DNA of 13,533 nt from contig DAOUOU010000063.1 of NCBI GenBank assembly GCA_030626465.1, positions 1 through 13,533 on the forward strand. Reading direction: 5' to 3'. A model generated the notes under the pieces. The model was not told the origin of the DNA. It saw only the letters and a program-made list of their open reading frames with translations, and did not search any database. A program made the position numbers and the translations under genes. The stretch comes from Bacteroidales bacterium (lineage in GTDB: Bacteria > Bacteroidota > Bacteroidia > Bacteroidales > UBA10428). Shown here in pieces: positions 1 to 6,316 of the stretch (position 1 is the first letter of the stretch; every line of letters starts with the position of its first letter).

Positions 1-50
1 ATGATGGTTATGCACCCAGAAATGCGATTAGTTTAAAAAATATCTTTTAA
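1..50 (+). CDS. Possible C-terminal tail of an upstream gene (partial)
   Basis: Reading from base 3, fifteen sense codons (DGYAPRNAISLKNIF) run to a TAA at 48-50. The codons look like those of the neighbouring genes, and an 18-bp palindrome follows 20 bp after the stop. The piece is far too short to name a family or prove coding. Another frame is also open from base 1 to a TAA at 34-36, so the frame choice is uncertain. Confidence 0.25.
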   Translation, partial: DGYAPRNAISLKNIF

Positions 51-69
51 GGCTTGTTTAATGATATGG

Positions 70-87
70 CTTTAGTTTAAACTAAAG
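70..87. repeat. 18-bp perfect palindrome upstream of lgt
   Basis: The sequence CTTTAGTTTAAACTAAAG is its own reverse complement. It lies between the possible upstream gene tail and lgt, 127 bp before the lgt start. It has no T-run right after it, so it is not a standard intrinsic terminator. It could be an operator for a dimeric regulator or part of a weak bidirectional terminator. The rest of the 51-213 region is AT-rich with no gene. TATCTTTA (179-186) and TATCTTTT (191-198) resemble the Bacteroidota -7 element, but neither has a convincing -33 partner. Confidence 0.55.
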
Positions 88-213
88 TGTTAGACTTTGT
101 GTAATCTTTGCCTTTATTTCTATAATCGAAGGTTATGAAGAAATAATGAATGCAAAGCTTAATATAAGTTTCAATCTTTATCTTTACATTTATCTTTTTG
201 TAAAAAAAATACT

Positions 214-1065
214 ATGATTACTTATATTGTATGGAACGTAAAGCCACAAATTGCTAATTTGGGTTTTATTGAGTTACGATGGTATAGTCTGTTGTTTTTA
301 TTGGGTTTTATTATTGCATACTTCATTTTGAGTAAGATATTCAGGAAAGAAGGTTTGTCAATTGAACTACTTGATAAATTGACTTTTTATATGGTAATCA
401 GCACAATTATTGGAGCCAGATTTGGGCACTGCATCTTTTACGAGCCTGAGATCTATTTGAAAAATCCCTTAAAAATAATTTTGCCTTTTGAAGGTAAAAT
501 TGGTGTCGACTTTCATTTTACCGGCTACCAGGGACTGGCAAGTCATGGCGGGGCAATCGGAATATTGATCGGGTTATACATCTATGCGCGTAAATTTAAG
601 CGCCCTTACCTTTGGATTCTCGATCGGATTGCCATTGTTACAGCTCTTACAGGATGTCTGATCAGACTTGGTAATCTTTTTAACTCTGAAATTGTAGGGA
701 TTCCGACTAACTTACCCTGGGGTGTAAAATTTGTACAACTTTCCCCGGCAAATATACCGGTTGAACACATTGTACCTCTGCATCCTGCTCAGGTTTATGA
801 ATCTATTTGCTACCTCCTTATTTTTATTATTCTTATTACTCTTTATTACAGGAAATATCCGGATTTGAAACCCGGTCTTCTGATTGGTTTATTCTTTATC
901 CTGATTTTTTCTACCCGGTTCCTGATTGAGTTTGTCAAACAGGATCAGGTTGGATTTGAAGCCGGTATGTTCCTGAACATGGGACAAATACTAAGCATTC
1001 CACTCATTATTGCAGGCTCTATACTTGTCTTTAGGAAAATAAAGACTAAGGAAATTCCTAAGTAG
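214..1065 (+). CDS. lgt: Prolipoprotein diacylglyceryl transferase
   Basis: Lgt transfers a diacylglyceryl group from phosphatidylglycerol to the lipobox cysteine of prolipoproteins, the first step of lipoprotein maturation in the inner membrane. The 283-aa product is of normal length and has about seven hydrophobic segments. Family marks are visible in order: RWYSLLFLLGF near residues 22-32, GARFGHCIFY at 67-76, the SHGG motif with His111, the Lgt signature around IRLGNLFNSEIVG (Arg151, Asn154, Glu159), PWGVKF at 168-173, and HPAQVYE at 190-196. Start is the ATG at 214 after an A-rich stretch; no good Shine-Dalgarno is present, which is usual in Bacteroidota. The window holds at least two lipoproteins (the HmuY-like genes) that would be substrates. 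The metal-efflux genes follow after 96 bp and may be co-transcribed. Confidence 0.97.
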   Translation: MITYIVWNVKPQIANLGFIELRWYSLLFLLGFIIAYFILSKIFRKEGLSIELLDKLTFYMVISTIIGARFGHCIFYEPEIYLKNPLKIILPFEGKIGVDFHFTGYQGLASHGGAIGILIGLYIYARKFKRPYLWILDRIAIVTALTGCLIRLGNLFNSEIVGIPTNLPWGVKFVQLSPANIPVEHIVPLHPAQVYESICYLLIFIILITLYYRKYPDLKPGLLIGLFFILIFSTRFLIEFVKQDQVGFEAGMFLNMGQILSIPLIIAGSILVFRKIKTKEIPK

Positions 1066-1161
1066 TGCCTAAAAAATAAAGGCGTATGCCTGTATTGGTT
1101 TCTTCCATGCCTTATCATCAGACGAAAGCACACCAGGCAGAAACCATGTATTAAGTAGGAT
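1066..1161 (+). promoter_or_regulatory. Structured spacer / possible leader ahead of the CDF gene
   Basis: This 96-bp gap contains three TGCCT segments (1066-1070, 1087-1091, 1108-1112) and two AGGC segments (1080-1083 and 1135-1138, the latter AGGCA) that can pair in alternative ways. A small hairpin forms from AGGC and GCCT with a GTAT loop (1080-1091). A longer imperfect hairpin pairs TGGTTTC (1096-1102) plus TGCCT (1108-1112) with AGGCA plus GAAACCA (1135-1146), with a 5-nt bulge and a 22-nt loop. The CDF start follows after AAGTAGGAT. I do not recognise a known riboswitch. It may be a processing site, an attenuator, or chance. Confidence 0.3.
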
Positions 1162-2079
1162 ATGGCTCCAGTAAAAGAAAATCATAATAGTCATGGCCAC
1201 CATCATAACCTGAAGGGGAAAAATCTACTTTTCGCTACCGGTTTAAATCTGTTTATCACAATAGCTGAGATAATCGGAGGATTAATTTCGAATAGTCTTG
1301 CTCTTCTATCTGATGCTGTTCACAACCTGGGAGATACATTTGCGATGTTGCTTGCATACATTGCCAATCTTATCGGGAAAAAAGACGCCACAGATAAAAA
1401 AACCTTTGGGTACAAACGAATTGAAATTCTTGCGGCTTTGCTGAATGCAGTTGTACTTATTGTAATCATTGTTTTTCTGTTTATTGAAGCTTACAATCGT
1501 TTGCGCTCTCCTGAACCCATCAAAGGGCTGATCATGTTCGTTGTGGCAACTGTTGGTCTGATTGCAAATCTAATAGCAGTTCTCCTACTGAAAAAGGATT
1601 CTCAATCCAATATGAACATTCGGGCAGCATACCTGCACCTGCTCGGCGATACAATTTCTTCTGTAGCTGTTATTGCCGGTTCGGTATTGATCTATTTTTT
1701 CAAGATTTATTGGATAGATCCGCTAATCACCGTCCTTATCGGTTTGTATATCATTAAGGAAGCTTTTGTTATTTTAAAGGAAGCGGTTGATATTCTTATG
1801 CAAAGCACTCCTTCTTCTATCGATTTGCAAACAGTTGTTTCAGAAATTGAAAAGCACAGCGAAATCAACAATGTACATCATGTTCACTCCTGGAAACTGG
1901 ACGACAGACAAATCCATTTTGAATGTCATATCGACTTAAATAAAGACCTTCCTATTAGCCGAACTGATCTCATAAGATTTGAAATGGAAACGATGCTGAA
2001 GAACAAGTATGGTATCTCACATGTTACTATACAGTTCGAATACAATTGTTGCGACGAGAAGAAAATGATTCATAAATAA
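1162..2079 (+). CDS. CDF-family cation exporter (zinc/divalent metal)
   Basis: This 305-aa protein is a cation diffusion facilitator of the CzcD/ZitB type, which exports Zn(II) (sometimes Cd or Co) from the cytoplasm in exchange for protons. It has a His-rich N-terminus (HNSHGHHH, residues 8-15), six expected transmembrane segments, and both family metal-site pairs: SDAVHNLGD in TM2 (Asp51, His54, Asp58) and HLLGD in TM5 (His159, Asp163). The cytoplasmic C-terminal domain carries VHHVHSW (His239, His240, His242), typical of the dimerisation/metal-sensing domain. The tail has a Cys pair (NCCDEK). The ATG at 1162 follows an AGGA-like site. The efflux permease starts 13 bp after its stop, so the two are almost certainly co-transcribed. 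No metal-responsive repressor gene is seen nearby. Substrate is inferred from family. Confidence 0.94.
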   Translation: MAPVKENHNSHGHHHNLKGKNLLFATGLNLFITIAEIIGGLISNSLALLSDAVHNLGDTFAMLLAYIANLIGKKDATDKKTFGYKRIEILAALLNAVVLIVIIVFLFIEAYNRLRSPEPIKGLIMFVVATVGLIANLIAVLLLKKDSQSNMNIRAAYLHLLGDTISSVAVIAGSVLIYFFKIYWIDPLITVLIGLYIIKEAFVILKEAVDILMQSTPSSIDLQTVVSEIEKHSEINNVHHVHSWKLDDRQIHFECHIDLNKDLPISRTDLIRFEMETMLKNKYGISHVTIQFEYNCCDEKKMIHK

Positions 2080-2092
2080 TATATGTTAAGCA

Positions 2093-3373
2093 ATGAAGTA
2101 TATTGCTCTGTTCATAGAAAAACTTTTTGCTCTGATGCTTGATATGGCTCCATGGCTCATCTTCGGATTCCTGATTGCAGGTTTACTTCATGTTTTCTTT
2201 CCTGACGGGAAGATCAATCGATTGCTTGGGAGTTCAAACATGAAATCAGTTTTACGGGCAGCTCTTATTGGTATACCACTTCCCTTGTGTTCGTGCGGTG
2301 TAATACCTACAGGCGTTTCGATTCATAAAAATGGTGCATCAAAAGGCGCTTCCATCTCTTTTCTTATATCAACTCCTCAAACAGGAGTCGATTCTATACT
2401 GGTAACCTATTCTTTACTGGGTTTGCCTTTCGCAATAGTACGCCCTGTGGTCGCTCTTATCACCGGTATCTTTGGCGGTGCTGTTACAAACAAACTCGAG
2501 CAGTCATTAGAGATCGGATCGATTCCAAAGAAGCAAAAAGAAAATACGATTGCTAAAAGAAAGAAAACGGTTTACGATATTTTTCATTATGCTTTTGTTG
2601 AGTTTCTTGAAGATATTGCCAAATGGCTGGTAATAGGTTTGCTCATTGCAGCTTTGATTGCAGTATTTGTACCCGATGATTTTTTTGCTACTTACATTCA
2701 TAGCGACTTCCTGGGTATGTTAATTATTCTGGCAGCCTCTATTCCTGTATATGTCTGTGCCACCAGTTCGGTTCCTATTGCTGCCGTGCTTATGATGAAA
2801 GGAATATCTCCAGGAGCGGCTCTTATATTCCTTATGGCAGGACCAGCAACCAATGCAGCAACTATTTCTGTGATCGGTAATAGCATGGGGCGGCGGACTT
2901 TATTTACTTATCTGGGTACTCTTATCCTTGGTGCTCTCTTCTCAGGCCTTTTTATCGATTATTTTCTGCCACGGGAATGGTTTACCAATGCTATCTCTCA
3001 TCTTCATTCCGATCACGTCCACGGGTTATTGCCTTACTGGTTGCAATATTTATCAGCATTATTATTTACTGTATTTTTGTTCAATATCTTCATTCGAAGA
3101 ATGATTAAAAAACTGAAAAGAAAAAAAGACAAAGATTTACTTTTAACCAGGGTTGATGCTATGAATGAAATTAAAGTTTTTGTAAGAGGGATGACCTGCA
3201 ATCATTGTAAAATGAGCGTTGAAAATAACCTGAAGCAACTGGAAGGTATTGATGAAATAGTAGCAGATGTTGAGAACGAAACAGTTGCCATAACAGGCAA
3301 TACCATCGATCTGAAAAAAGTGAAAGAAACAGTGGAAGGGATAGGATATAAATACGATGGTGAAAAAGTTTAA
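2093..3373 (+). CDS. SO_0444/ArsP_1-type metal efflux permease with C-terminal HMA domain
   Basis: The 426-aa product matches the predicted permease family PF03773, within the group described as SO_0444-type Cu/Zn efflux transporters. It is polytopic, with the family motif LPLCSCGVIPTG (Cys66 and Cys68) in a membrane segment. A second, degenerate copy appears later as VYVCATSSVPIAA, followed by GPATNAATIS, suggesting an internal duplication. A loop at residues 303-310 is His-rich (HLHSDHVH). Residues about 357-426 form a heavy-metal-associated domain with GMTCNHC (Cys369, Cys372), which binds Cu(I), Zn or Hg. This fused HMA may deliver metal to the pore. It starts 13 bp after the CDF gene, supporting a joint metal-resistance role. 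Which metal is moved cannot be told from sequence; arsenicals are possible but less likely given the HMA domain. Confidence 0.9.
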   Translation: MKYIALFIEKLFALMLDMAPWLIFGFLIAGLLHVFFPDGKINRLLGSSNMKSVLRAALIGIPLPLCSCGVIPTGVSIHKNGASKGASISFLISTPQTGVDSILVTYSLLGLPFAIVRPVVALITGIFGGAVTNKLEQSLEIGSIPKKQKENTIAKRKKTVYDIFHYAFVEFLEDIAKWLVIGLLIAALIAVFVPDDFFATYIHSDFLGMLIILAASIPVYVCATSSVPIAAVLMMKGISPGAALIFLMAGPATNAATISVIGNSMGRRTLFTYLGTLILGALFSGLFIDYFLPREWFTNAISHLHSDHVHGLLPYWLQYLSALLFTVFLFNIFIRRMIKKLKRKKDKDLLLTRVDAMNEIKVFVRGMTCNHCKMSVENNLKQLEGIDEIVADVENETVAITGNTIDLKKVKETVEGIGYKYDGEKV

Positions 3374-3392
3374 AAATTCAAGCCTCCCTGCC

Positions 3393-3405
3393 GGAAGTGA
3401 CTTCC
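3393..3405. repeat. Short inverted repeat after the permease gene
   Basis: GGAAGTGACTTCC lies 20 bp past the permease stop and could form a 5-bp stem with a TGA loop. No T-run follows, so it is a poor intrinsic terminator. A further complement, AAGTCAC at 3441-3447, can pair with GTGACTT (3397-3403) instead. It may mark the 3' end of the metal-efflux transcript. Confidence 0.35.
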
Positions 3406-3467
3406 TGATATAATATAAAGGGTATTTGCATTAATTTAGAAAGTCACGTTTCATGGACTTTGTTCAT

Positions 3468-3498
3468 TTTGCACCATACAGACTCAAAATTTGATTTG
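3468..3498 (+). promoter_or_regulatory. Candidate Bacteroidota-type promoter for gpmA
   Basis: TTTG at 3468-3471 is followed, after exactly 19 bases, by TTGATTTG at 3491-3498. The Bacteroidota housekeeping consensus is TTTG, about 19 bases, then TAnnTTTG; only one consensus base differs. Transcription would begin near 3505, leaving a short A-rich leader before the ATG at 3541. No start site has been measured. Confidence 0.42.
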
Positions 3499-3540
3499 AT
3501 ATTTGGGTTTTTATTGCATAGAATCAATAATTAAAACAAA

Positions 3541-4287
3541 ATGCATAAACTGGTATTATTACGTCATGGAGAAAGTTATTGGAACAGGGAAAACCGTTTT
3601 ACCGGATGGACTGATGTGGATTTAACCGAAAAAGGCATGTCAGAAGCTCGCAAAGCCGGACGCGTCCTGAAAGATAATGGTTTTGAATTTGATATAGCTT
3701 TTGTTTCGGTCTTAATAAGAGCTTTGCGCACTTTATGGCTGACCCTGGAAGAAATGGATCAATTGTGGATCCCATGGGAAAGATCATGGAGGTTAAATGA
3801 ACGACATTATGGTGGTTTGCAGGGTCTAAACAAAGCTGAAACCGCAGCTAAGCACGGTGAAGAACAAGTATTGATCTGGAGAAGAAGCTATGATATATCT
3901 CCTCCTGCCCTTGAAAAAACAGATGAGCGATACCCGGGAAAGTTACGCGTTTACAGCAATGTTGCAAAAAACGAATTGCCGGTAACAGAAAGCCTGAAAG
4001 ATACTGTCGCTCGTTTCCTTCCCTATTGGCACGATGCTATTGCTCCAACTATCAAATCGGGAAAACGAGTGATTATTGCAGCCCATGGTAATAGTCTGAG
4101 AGCCCTGGTGAAGTACCTCGATAACATGAGCGAAGAAAAAATTCTCAAACTTAACATCCCTACCGGCATTCCGCTGGTGTATGAGCTTGACAGCGAACTA
4201 AAACCAATTAAACATTATTATCTGGGCGATCCTGAAGAAGTAAAAAAAGCAATGGAATCGGTTGCAAACCAAGGTAAAGCAAAATAG
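3541..4287 (+). CDS. gpmA: 2,3-bisphosphoglycerate-dependent phosphoglycerate mutase
   Basis: This glycolytic and gluconeogenic enzyme interconverts 3- and 2-phosphoglycerate through a phosphohistidine intermediate. The 248-aa length is normal for the bacterial cofactor-dependent enzyme. Visible family residues are LRHGES with catalytic His9, NRFTGWTDVDLTEKG (18-32), Arg60, Glu87 in LNERHYGGLQG, the TESLKDT segment (149-155) followed by PYW, and AAHGNSLRAL with the second catalytic His182. The usual SVLKRA motif reads SVLIRA, so an Ile replaces a normally basic residue at 59 next to Arg60. The rest of the active site is intact, so activity is expected. It has its own promoter and appears monocistronic, with a possible hairpin 33 bp after the stop. 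The ATG at 3541 is preceded by AATTAAAACAAA, an A-rich leader common in this phylum. Confidence 0.97.
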   Translation: MHKLVLLRHGESYWNRENRFTGWTDVDLTEKGMSEARKAGRVLKDNGFEFDIAFVSVLIRALRTLWLTLEEMDQLWIPWERSWRLNERHYGGLQGLNKAETAAKHGEEQVLIWRRSYDISPPALEKTDERYPGKLRVYSNVAKNELPVTESLKDTVARFLPYWHDAIAPTIKSGKRVIIAAHGNSLRALVKYLDNMSEEKILKLNIPTGIPLVYELDSELKPIKHYYLGDPEEVKKAMESVANQGKAK

Positions 4288-4320
4288 TAAAAGTCAATTA
4301 ATATTTGCTATGTACTCTAT

Positions 4321-4343
4321 AATGCTTCTGACACTGCAGCATT
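4321..4343 (+). terminator. Weak hairpin after gpmA
   Basis: AATGCT (4321-4326) pairs with AGCATT (4338-4343) around an 11-nt loop. A T-rich stretch (TTCTTTTTATAG) begins a few bases later rather than directly after the stem. It is a modest terminator candidate placed correctly between gpmA and the next transcription unit. Confidence 0.3.
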
Positions 4344-4385
4344 CAATTCTTTTTATAGTTTATCAGAATGATTAACATACTCGTA

Positions 4386-4414
4386 TTTACCGATAAAATC
4401 CGACTTTTTACCGA
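4386..4414. promoter_or_regulatory. Direct repeats 21 bp apart, possible LytTR-regulator binding site
   Basis: TTTACCGA occurs at 4386-4393 and again at 4407-4414, so the repeats start exactly 21 bp (two helical turns) apart. They lie 8 bp upstream of the candidate -33 element of the LiaF-like operon. LytTR response regulators are known to bind pairs of about 9-bp direct repeats on one DNA face with this period, and the third gene of the operon encodes such a regulator. Binding by that protein is an inference. Confidence 0.45.
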
Positions 4415-4421
4415 ATATCTG

Positions 4422-4452
4422 TTTAGCAACTGATAATCAAATGATAATTTTA
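4422..4452 (+). promoter_or_regulatory. Candidate promoter of the LiaF-like / kinase / regulator operon
   Basis: TTTA (4422-4425), 19 bases, then TAATTTTA (4445-4452) matches the TTTG-N19-TAnnTTTG pattern with one mismatch in each box. The start codon lies 25 bp downstream. The two 8-bp direct repeats sit just upstream, where an activator would act. Confidence 0.4.
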
Positions 4453-4477
4453 CACCATAAACAAAATTGTCTATACA

Positions 4478-5182
4478 ATGGAACAGAATCATACACAAAA
4501 AAGAATACTTATAGGATTTGTAGTACTGGCTGTCGGGGTTGCATTATTGCTGGGCAATCTTGGAATTCTGAACGTTGAAATTAAACGATATCTCCTTAAA
4601 TGGGAAGTGATCCTGATAGCTTTAGGCTTTGTCTTTCTTCTGTCACACGAGCATAAAGGTCCCGGTATTGTATTGCTTTTAGCTGGCGGGGCTCTGTATT
4701 TAAAAGATTTTTTGGGATTGCACTTTAATTTCTGGCAGGTATTTTTCCCGGGTCTTCTCATTCTGGCAGGAGTTCTCATTCTCTTTAAGAAGAAATTCGA
4801 TCCTCCGAATATTGAAAAAAAAAATTTGAGCGACGAAGATATAATCGATGAGGTAGCAATATTTGGAGGTGGAGACAGGACAGTTGTATCGCAAAGTTTT
4901 AAAGGAGGGAAGATCCTTGCTGTTTTTGGCGGTTCAAATTTCAATTTAACAAGAGCAAAGCTTGCACCAGGCAAAAATTATATCGAAGTATTTGCTTTGT
5001 TCGGAGGTATGAAGCTTGTAGTGCCCGAAGACTGGAACATAAAAATAAGTGCTGTTTCCATATTTGGTGGTTTTTCTGACAAACACAGGATCTATCCCCG
5101 TGATACCGAAGGCGATAATGAAACTGAGCTTATAATAAAAGGTTTTGTAATTTTTGGCGGAGGAGAAATAAAGAGTTTCTAA
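4478..5182 (+). CDS. LiaF-like membrane protein (DUF5668 region plus C-terminal FGG-repeat domain)
   Basis: The 234-aa protein has an N-terminal membrane half with about four hydrophobic segments (residues 10-30, 41-56, 61-77, 86-103), resembling the DUF5668 / LiaF N-terminal domain. A charged linker (104-123) leads to a soluble half with five evenly spread FGG motifs at 129, 150, 175, 196 and 226, each preceded by two small or hydrophobic residues. This pattern suits the beta-helical fold of the cell-wall-active antibiotic response (LiaF C-terminal) family. In Firmicutes, LiaF restrains the LiaSR system until the envelope is stressed. Here it precedes a LytS-type kinase (32 bp) and a LytTR regulator, so a sensing or inhibitory role is likely but inferred. 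An A10 tract lies in the linker. No signal peptide is seen. The ATG at 4478 fits the promoter position. Confidence 0.83.
   Translation: MEQNHTQKRILIGFVVLAVGVALLLGNLGILNVEIKRYLLKWEVILIALGFVFLLSHEHKGPGIVLLLAGGALYLKDFLGLHFNFWQVFFPGLLILAGVLILFKKKFDPPNIEKKNLSDEDIIDEVAIFGGGDRTVVSQSFKGGKILAVFGGSNFNLTRAKLAPGKNYIEVFALFGGMKLVVPEDWNIKISAVSIFGGFSDKHRIYPRDTEGDNETELIIKGFVIFGGGEIKSF
4815..4824 (+). repeat. A10 homopolymer in the linker of the LiaF-like gene
   Basis: Ten consecutive A residues encode part of Glu-Lys-Lys-Asn at residues 113-116, exactly between the membrane half and the FGG domain. Losing one A gives a TGA two codons after the tract (ATT TGA). Gaining one A gives a TGA nine codons after it. 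Either slip would leave only the membrane half. Confidence 0.9.
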
Positions 5183-5214
5183 AAAGCGCTATAACATATA
5201 AATTCTAGTGTACA

Positions 5215-6267
5215 GTGCTTAACCCTATCTTTAAAAATAAACAATTTCTGATTGCATTTGTCTTAATCTGGGTTGTCATATGCATCCTGCATACATTCAT
5301 CCTTATTTATTTCTACAACTTCGGCCTGGCCACATCTATTTCTGAGAGCCTTGTATTCAATACGCTTTTTGCAGCTCTTGGCATAGGTATTTGGTATCCT
5401 GTCTACTTTACCGATATTGAGAAGAACAAAGTAGTTAACTTTCTGACCAACCATCTGGCTGCTGCGTCACTGGCAGTAGGGTTATGGTTATGGATATCAT
5501 ACATGGTATTAACAACAGCCTTTTCTGATAATGCAGAATACATTGAGTCCCTCGACTCTTCCCTGCCCTGGCGGGTTGGTCTTGGTTTTCTGTTTTATGT
5601 ACTTATCGGGTCCAATTATTATCTACTGATCTATTATCAAAATTTCAAAGATAAACTCCTGCGGGAAGCAGAACTAAAAGCCCTGGTTAAAGAGTCGGAG
5701 TTGACCTCATTAAAATTCCAGATAAACCCTCATTTCCTCTTTAACAGCCTGAATAGTATTAGTTCATTATCGATGGTGAGCCCGGAGAAGACACAGGATA
5801 TGGTTACTAATCTATCTGATTTTTTAAGGTATTCTCTTTCCCACAAAGATGAAACCATGACAACATTCGAGAAAGAATTGAGGAATATTGACAGGTATCT
5901 TACTATTGAAAAAATCAGATTTGGAAAGAGGTTAAACGTGGAAAAGGATATTGGTGGAAATTGCATTGCATATTATTTGCCCGGTCTGATTTTACAACCA
6001 TTGATGGAAAATGCGGTGAAGTATGGAATATACGAGAGTATTGAGCAATCCAATATATTTATAACAGCAAAATGCTCCGATAATTTGCTCGAAGTAACGA
6101 TCAAGAATGAATATGATCCTAACTTTGTTTCTAAAAAGGGAGAAGGCATCGGATTAAGAAACGTAACGAGCCGTATGAAAATACAATATGGACGAGATGA
6201 TTTAATAAAGATCTCCAGGAACAAAAATTCTTTTATGATTACTTTATTATTCCCCCAGAATATATAA
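5215..6267 (+). CDS. LytS-type sensor histidine kinase (His_kinase PF06580)
   Basis: This 350-aa membrane kinase would phosphorylate the LytTR regulator encoded next. It has four predicted membrane segments (about residues 11-34, 46-64, 80-102, 120-141) with little periplasmic sequence, a short linking helix (144-165), and the phosphoacceptor motif FQINPHFLFNSLNS with His173. The ATPase domain shows LILQPLMENAVKYG (Asn266) and the glycine-rich GEGIGLRNV (309-317). No separate sensor domain is present, so the signal is probably membrane-borne or comes from the LiaF-like partner encoded 32 bp upstream. The start is GTG: an in-frame TAG at 5206-5208 rules out an upstream start, and the next in-frame ATG lies beyond the first three membrane segments. 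The regulator begins 49 bp after its stop, consistent with one operon. Confidence 0.93.
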   Translation: MLNPIFKNKQFLIAFVLIWVVICILHTFILIYFYNFGLATSISESLVFNTLFAALGIGIWYPVYFTDIEKNKVVNFLTNHLAAASLAVGLWLWISYMVLTTAFSDNAEYIESLDSSLPWRVGLGFLFYVLIGSNYYLLIYYQNFKDKLLREAELKALVKESELTSLKFQINPHFLFNSLNSISSLSMVSPEKTQDMVTNLSDFLRYSLSHKDETMTTFEKELRNIDRYLTIEKIRFGKRLNVEKDIGGNCIAYYLPGLILQPLMENAVKYGIYESIEQSNIFITAKCSDNLLEVTIKNEYDPNFVSKKGEGIGLRNVTSRMKIQYGRDDLIKISRNKNSFMITLLFPQNI

Positions 6268-6316
6268 TCAGGCATTATTACAAGAACATATACAATTGAG
6301 ATTTAAATTAAAACCC

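Noticed and set aside
1..36. Frame from base 1 (MMVMHPEMRLV) as a gene tail
   Set aside because: It is very short and Met-rich. The frame ending at base 50 looks more protein-like, although neither is secure.
1066..1161. tRNA or known riboswitch in the lgt-CDF spacer
   Set aside because: There is no cloverleaf or conserved tRNA loop sequence, and I could not match the conserved core of any metal riboswitch I know.
4489..4974. Long antisense open frame (161 codons) across the LiaF-like gene
   Set aside because: It lies opposite a gene with clear membrane and FGG-domain features. Its product is low-complexity and Pro/Ser/Lys-rich, as expected from a shadow frame.
6296..6316. TTG start for the response regulator, adding seven residues
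   Set aside because: The receiver domain begins naturally at the ATG at 6317, and the extra residues (MRFKLKP) add nothing to the fold.
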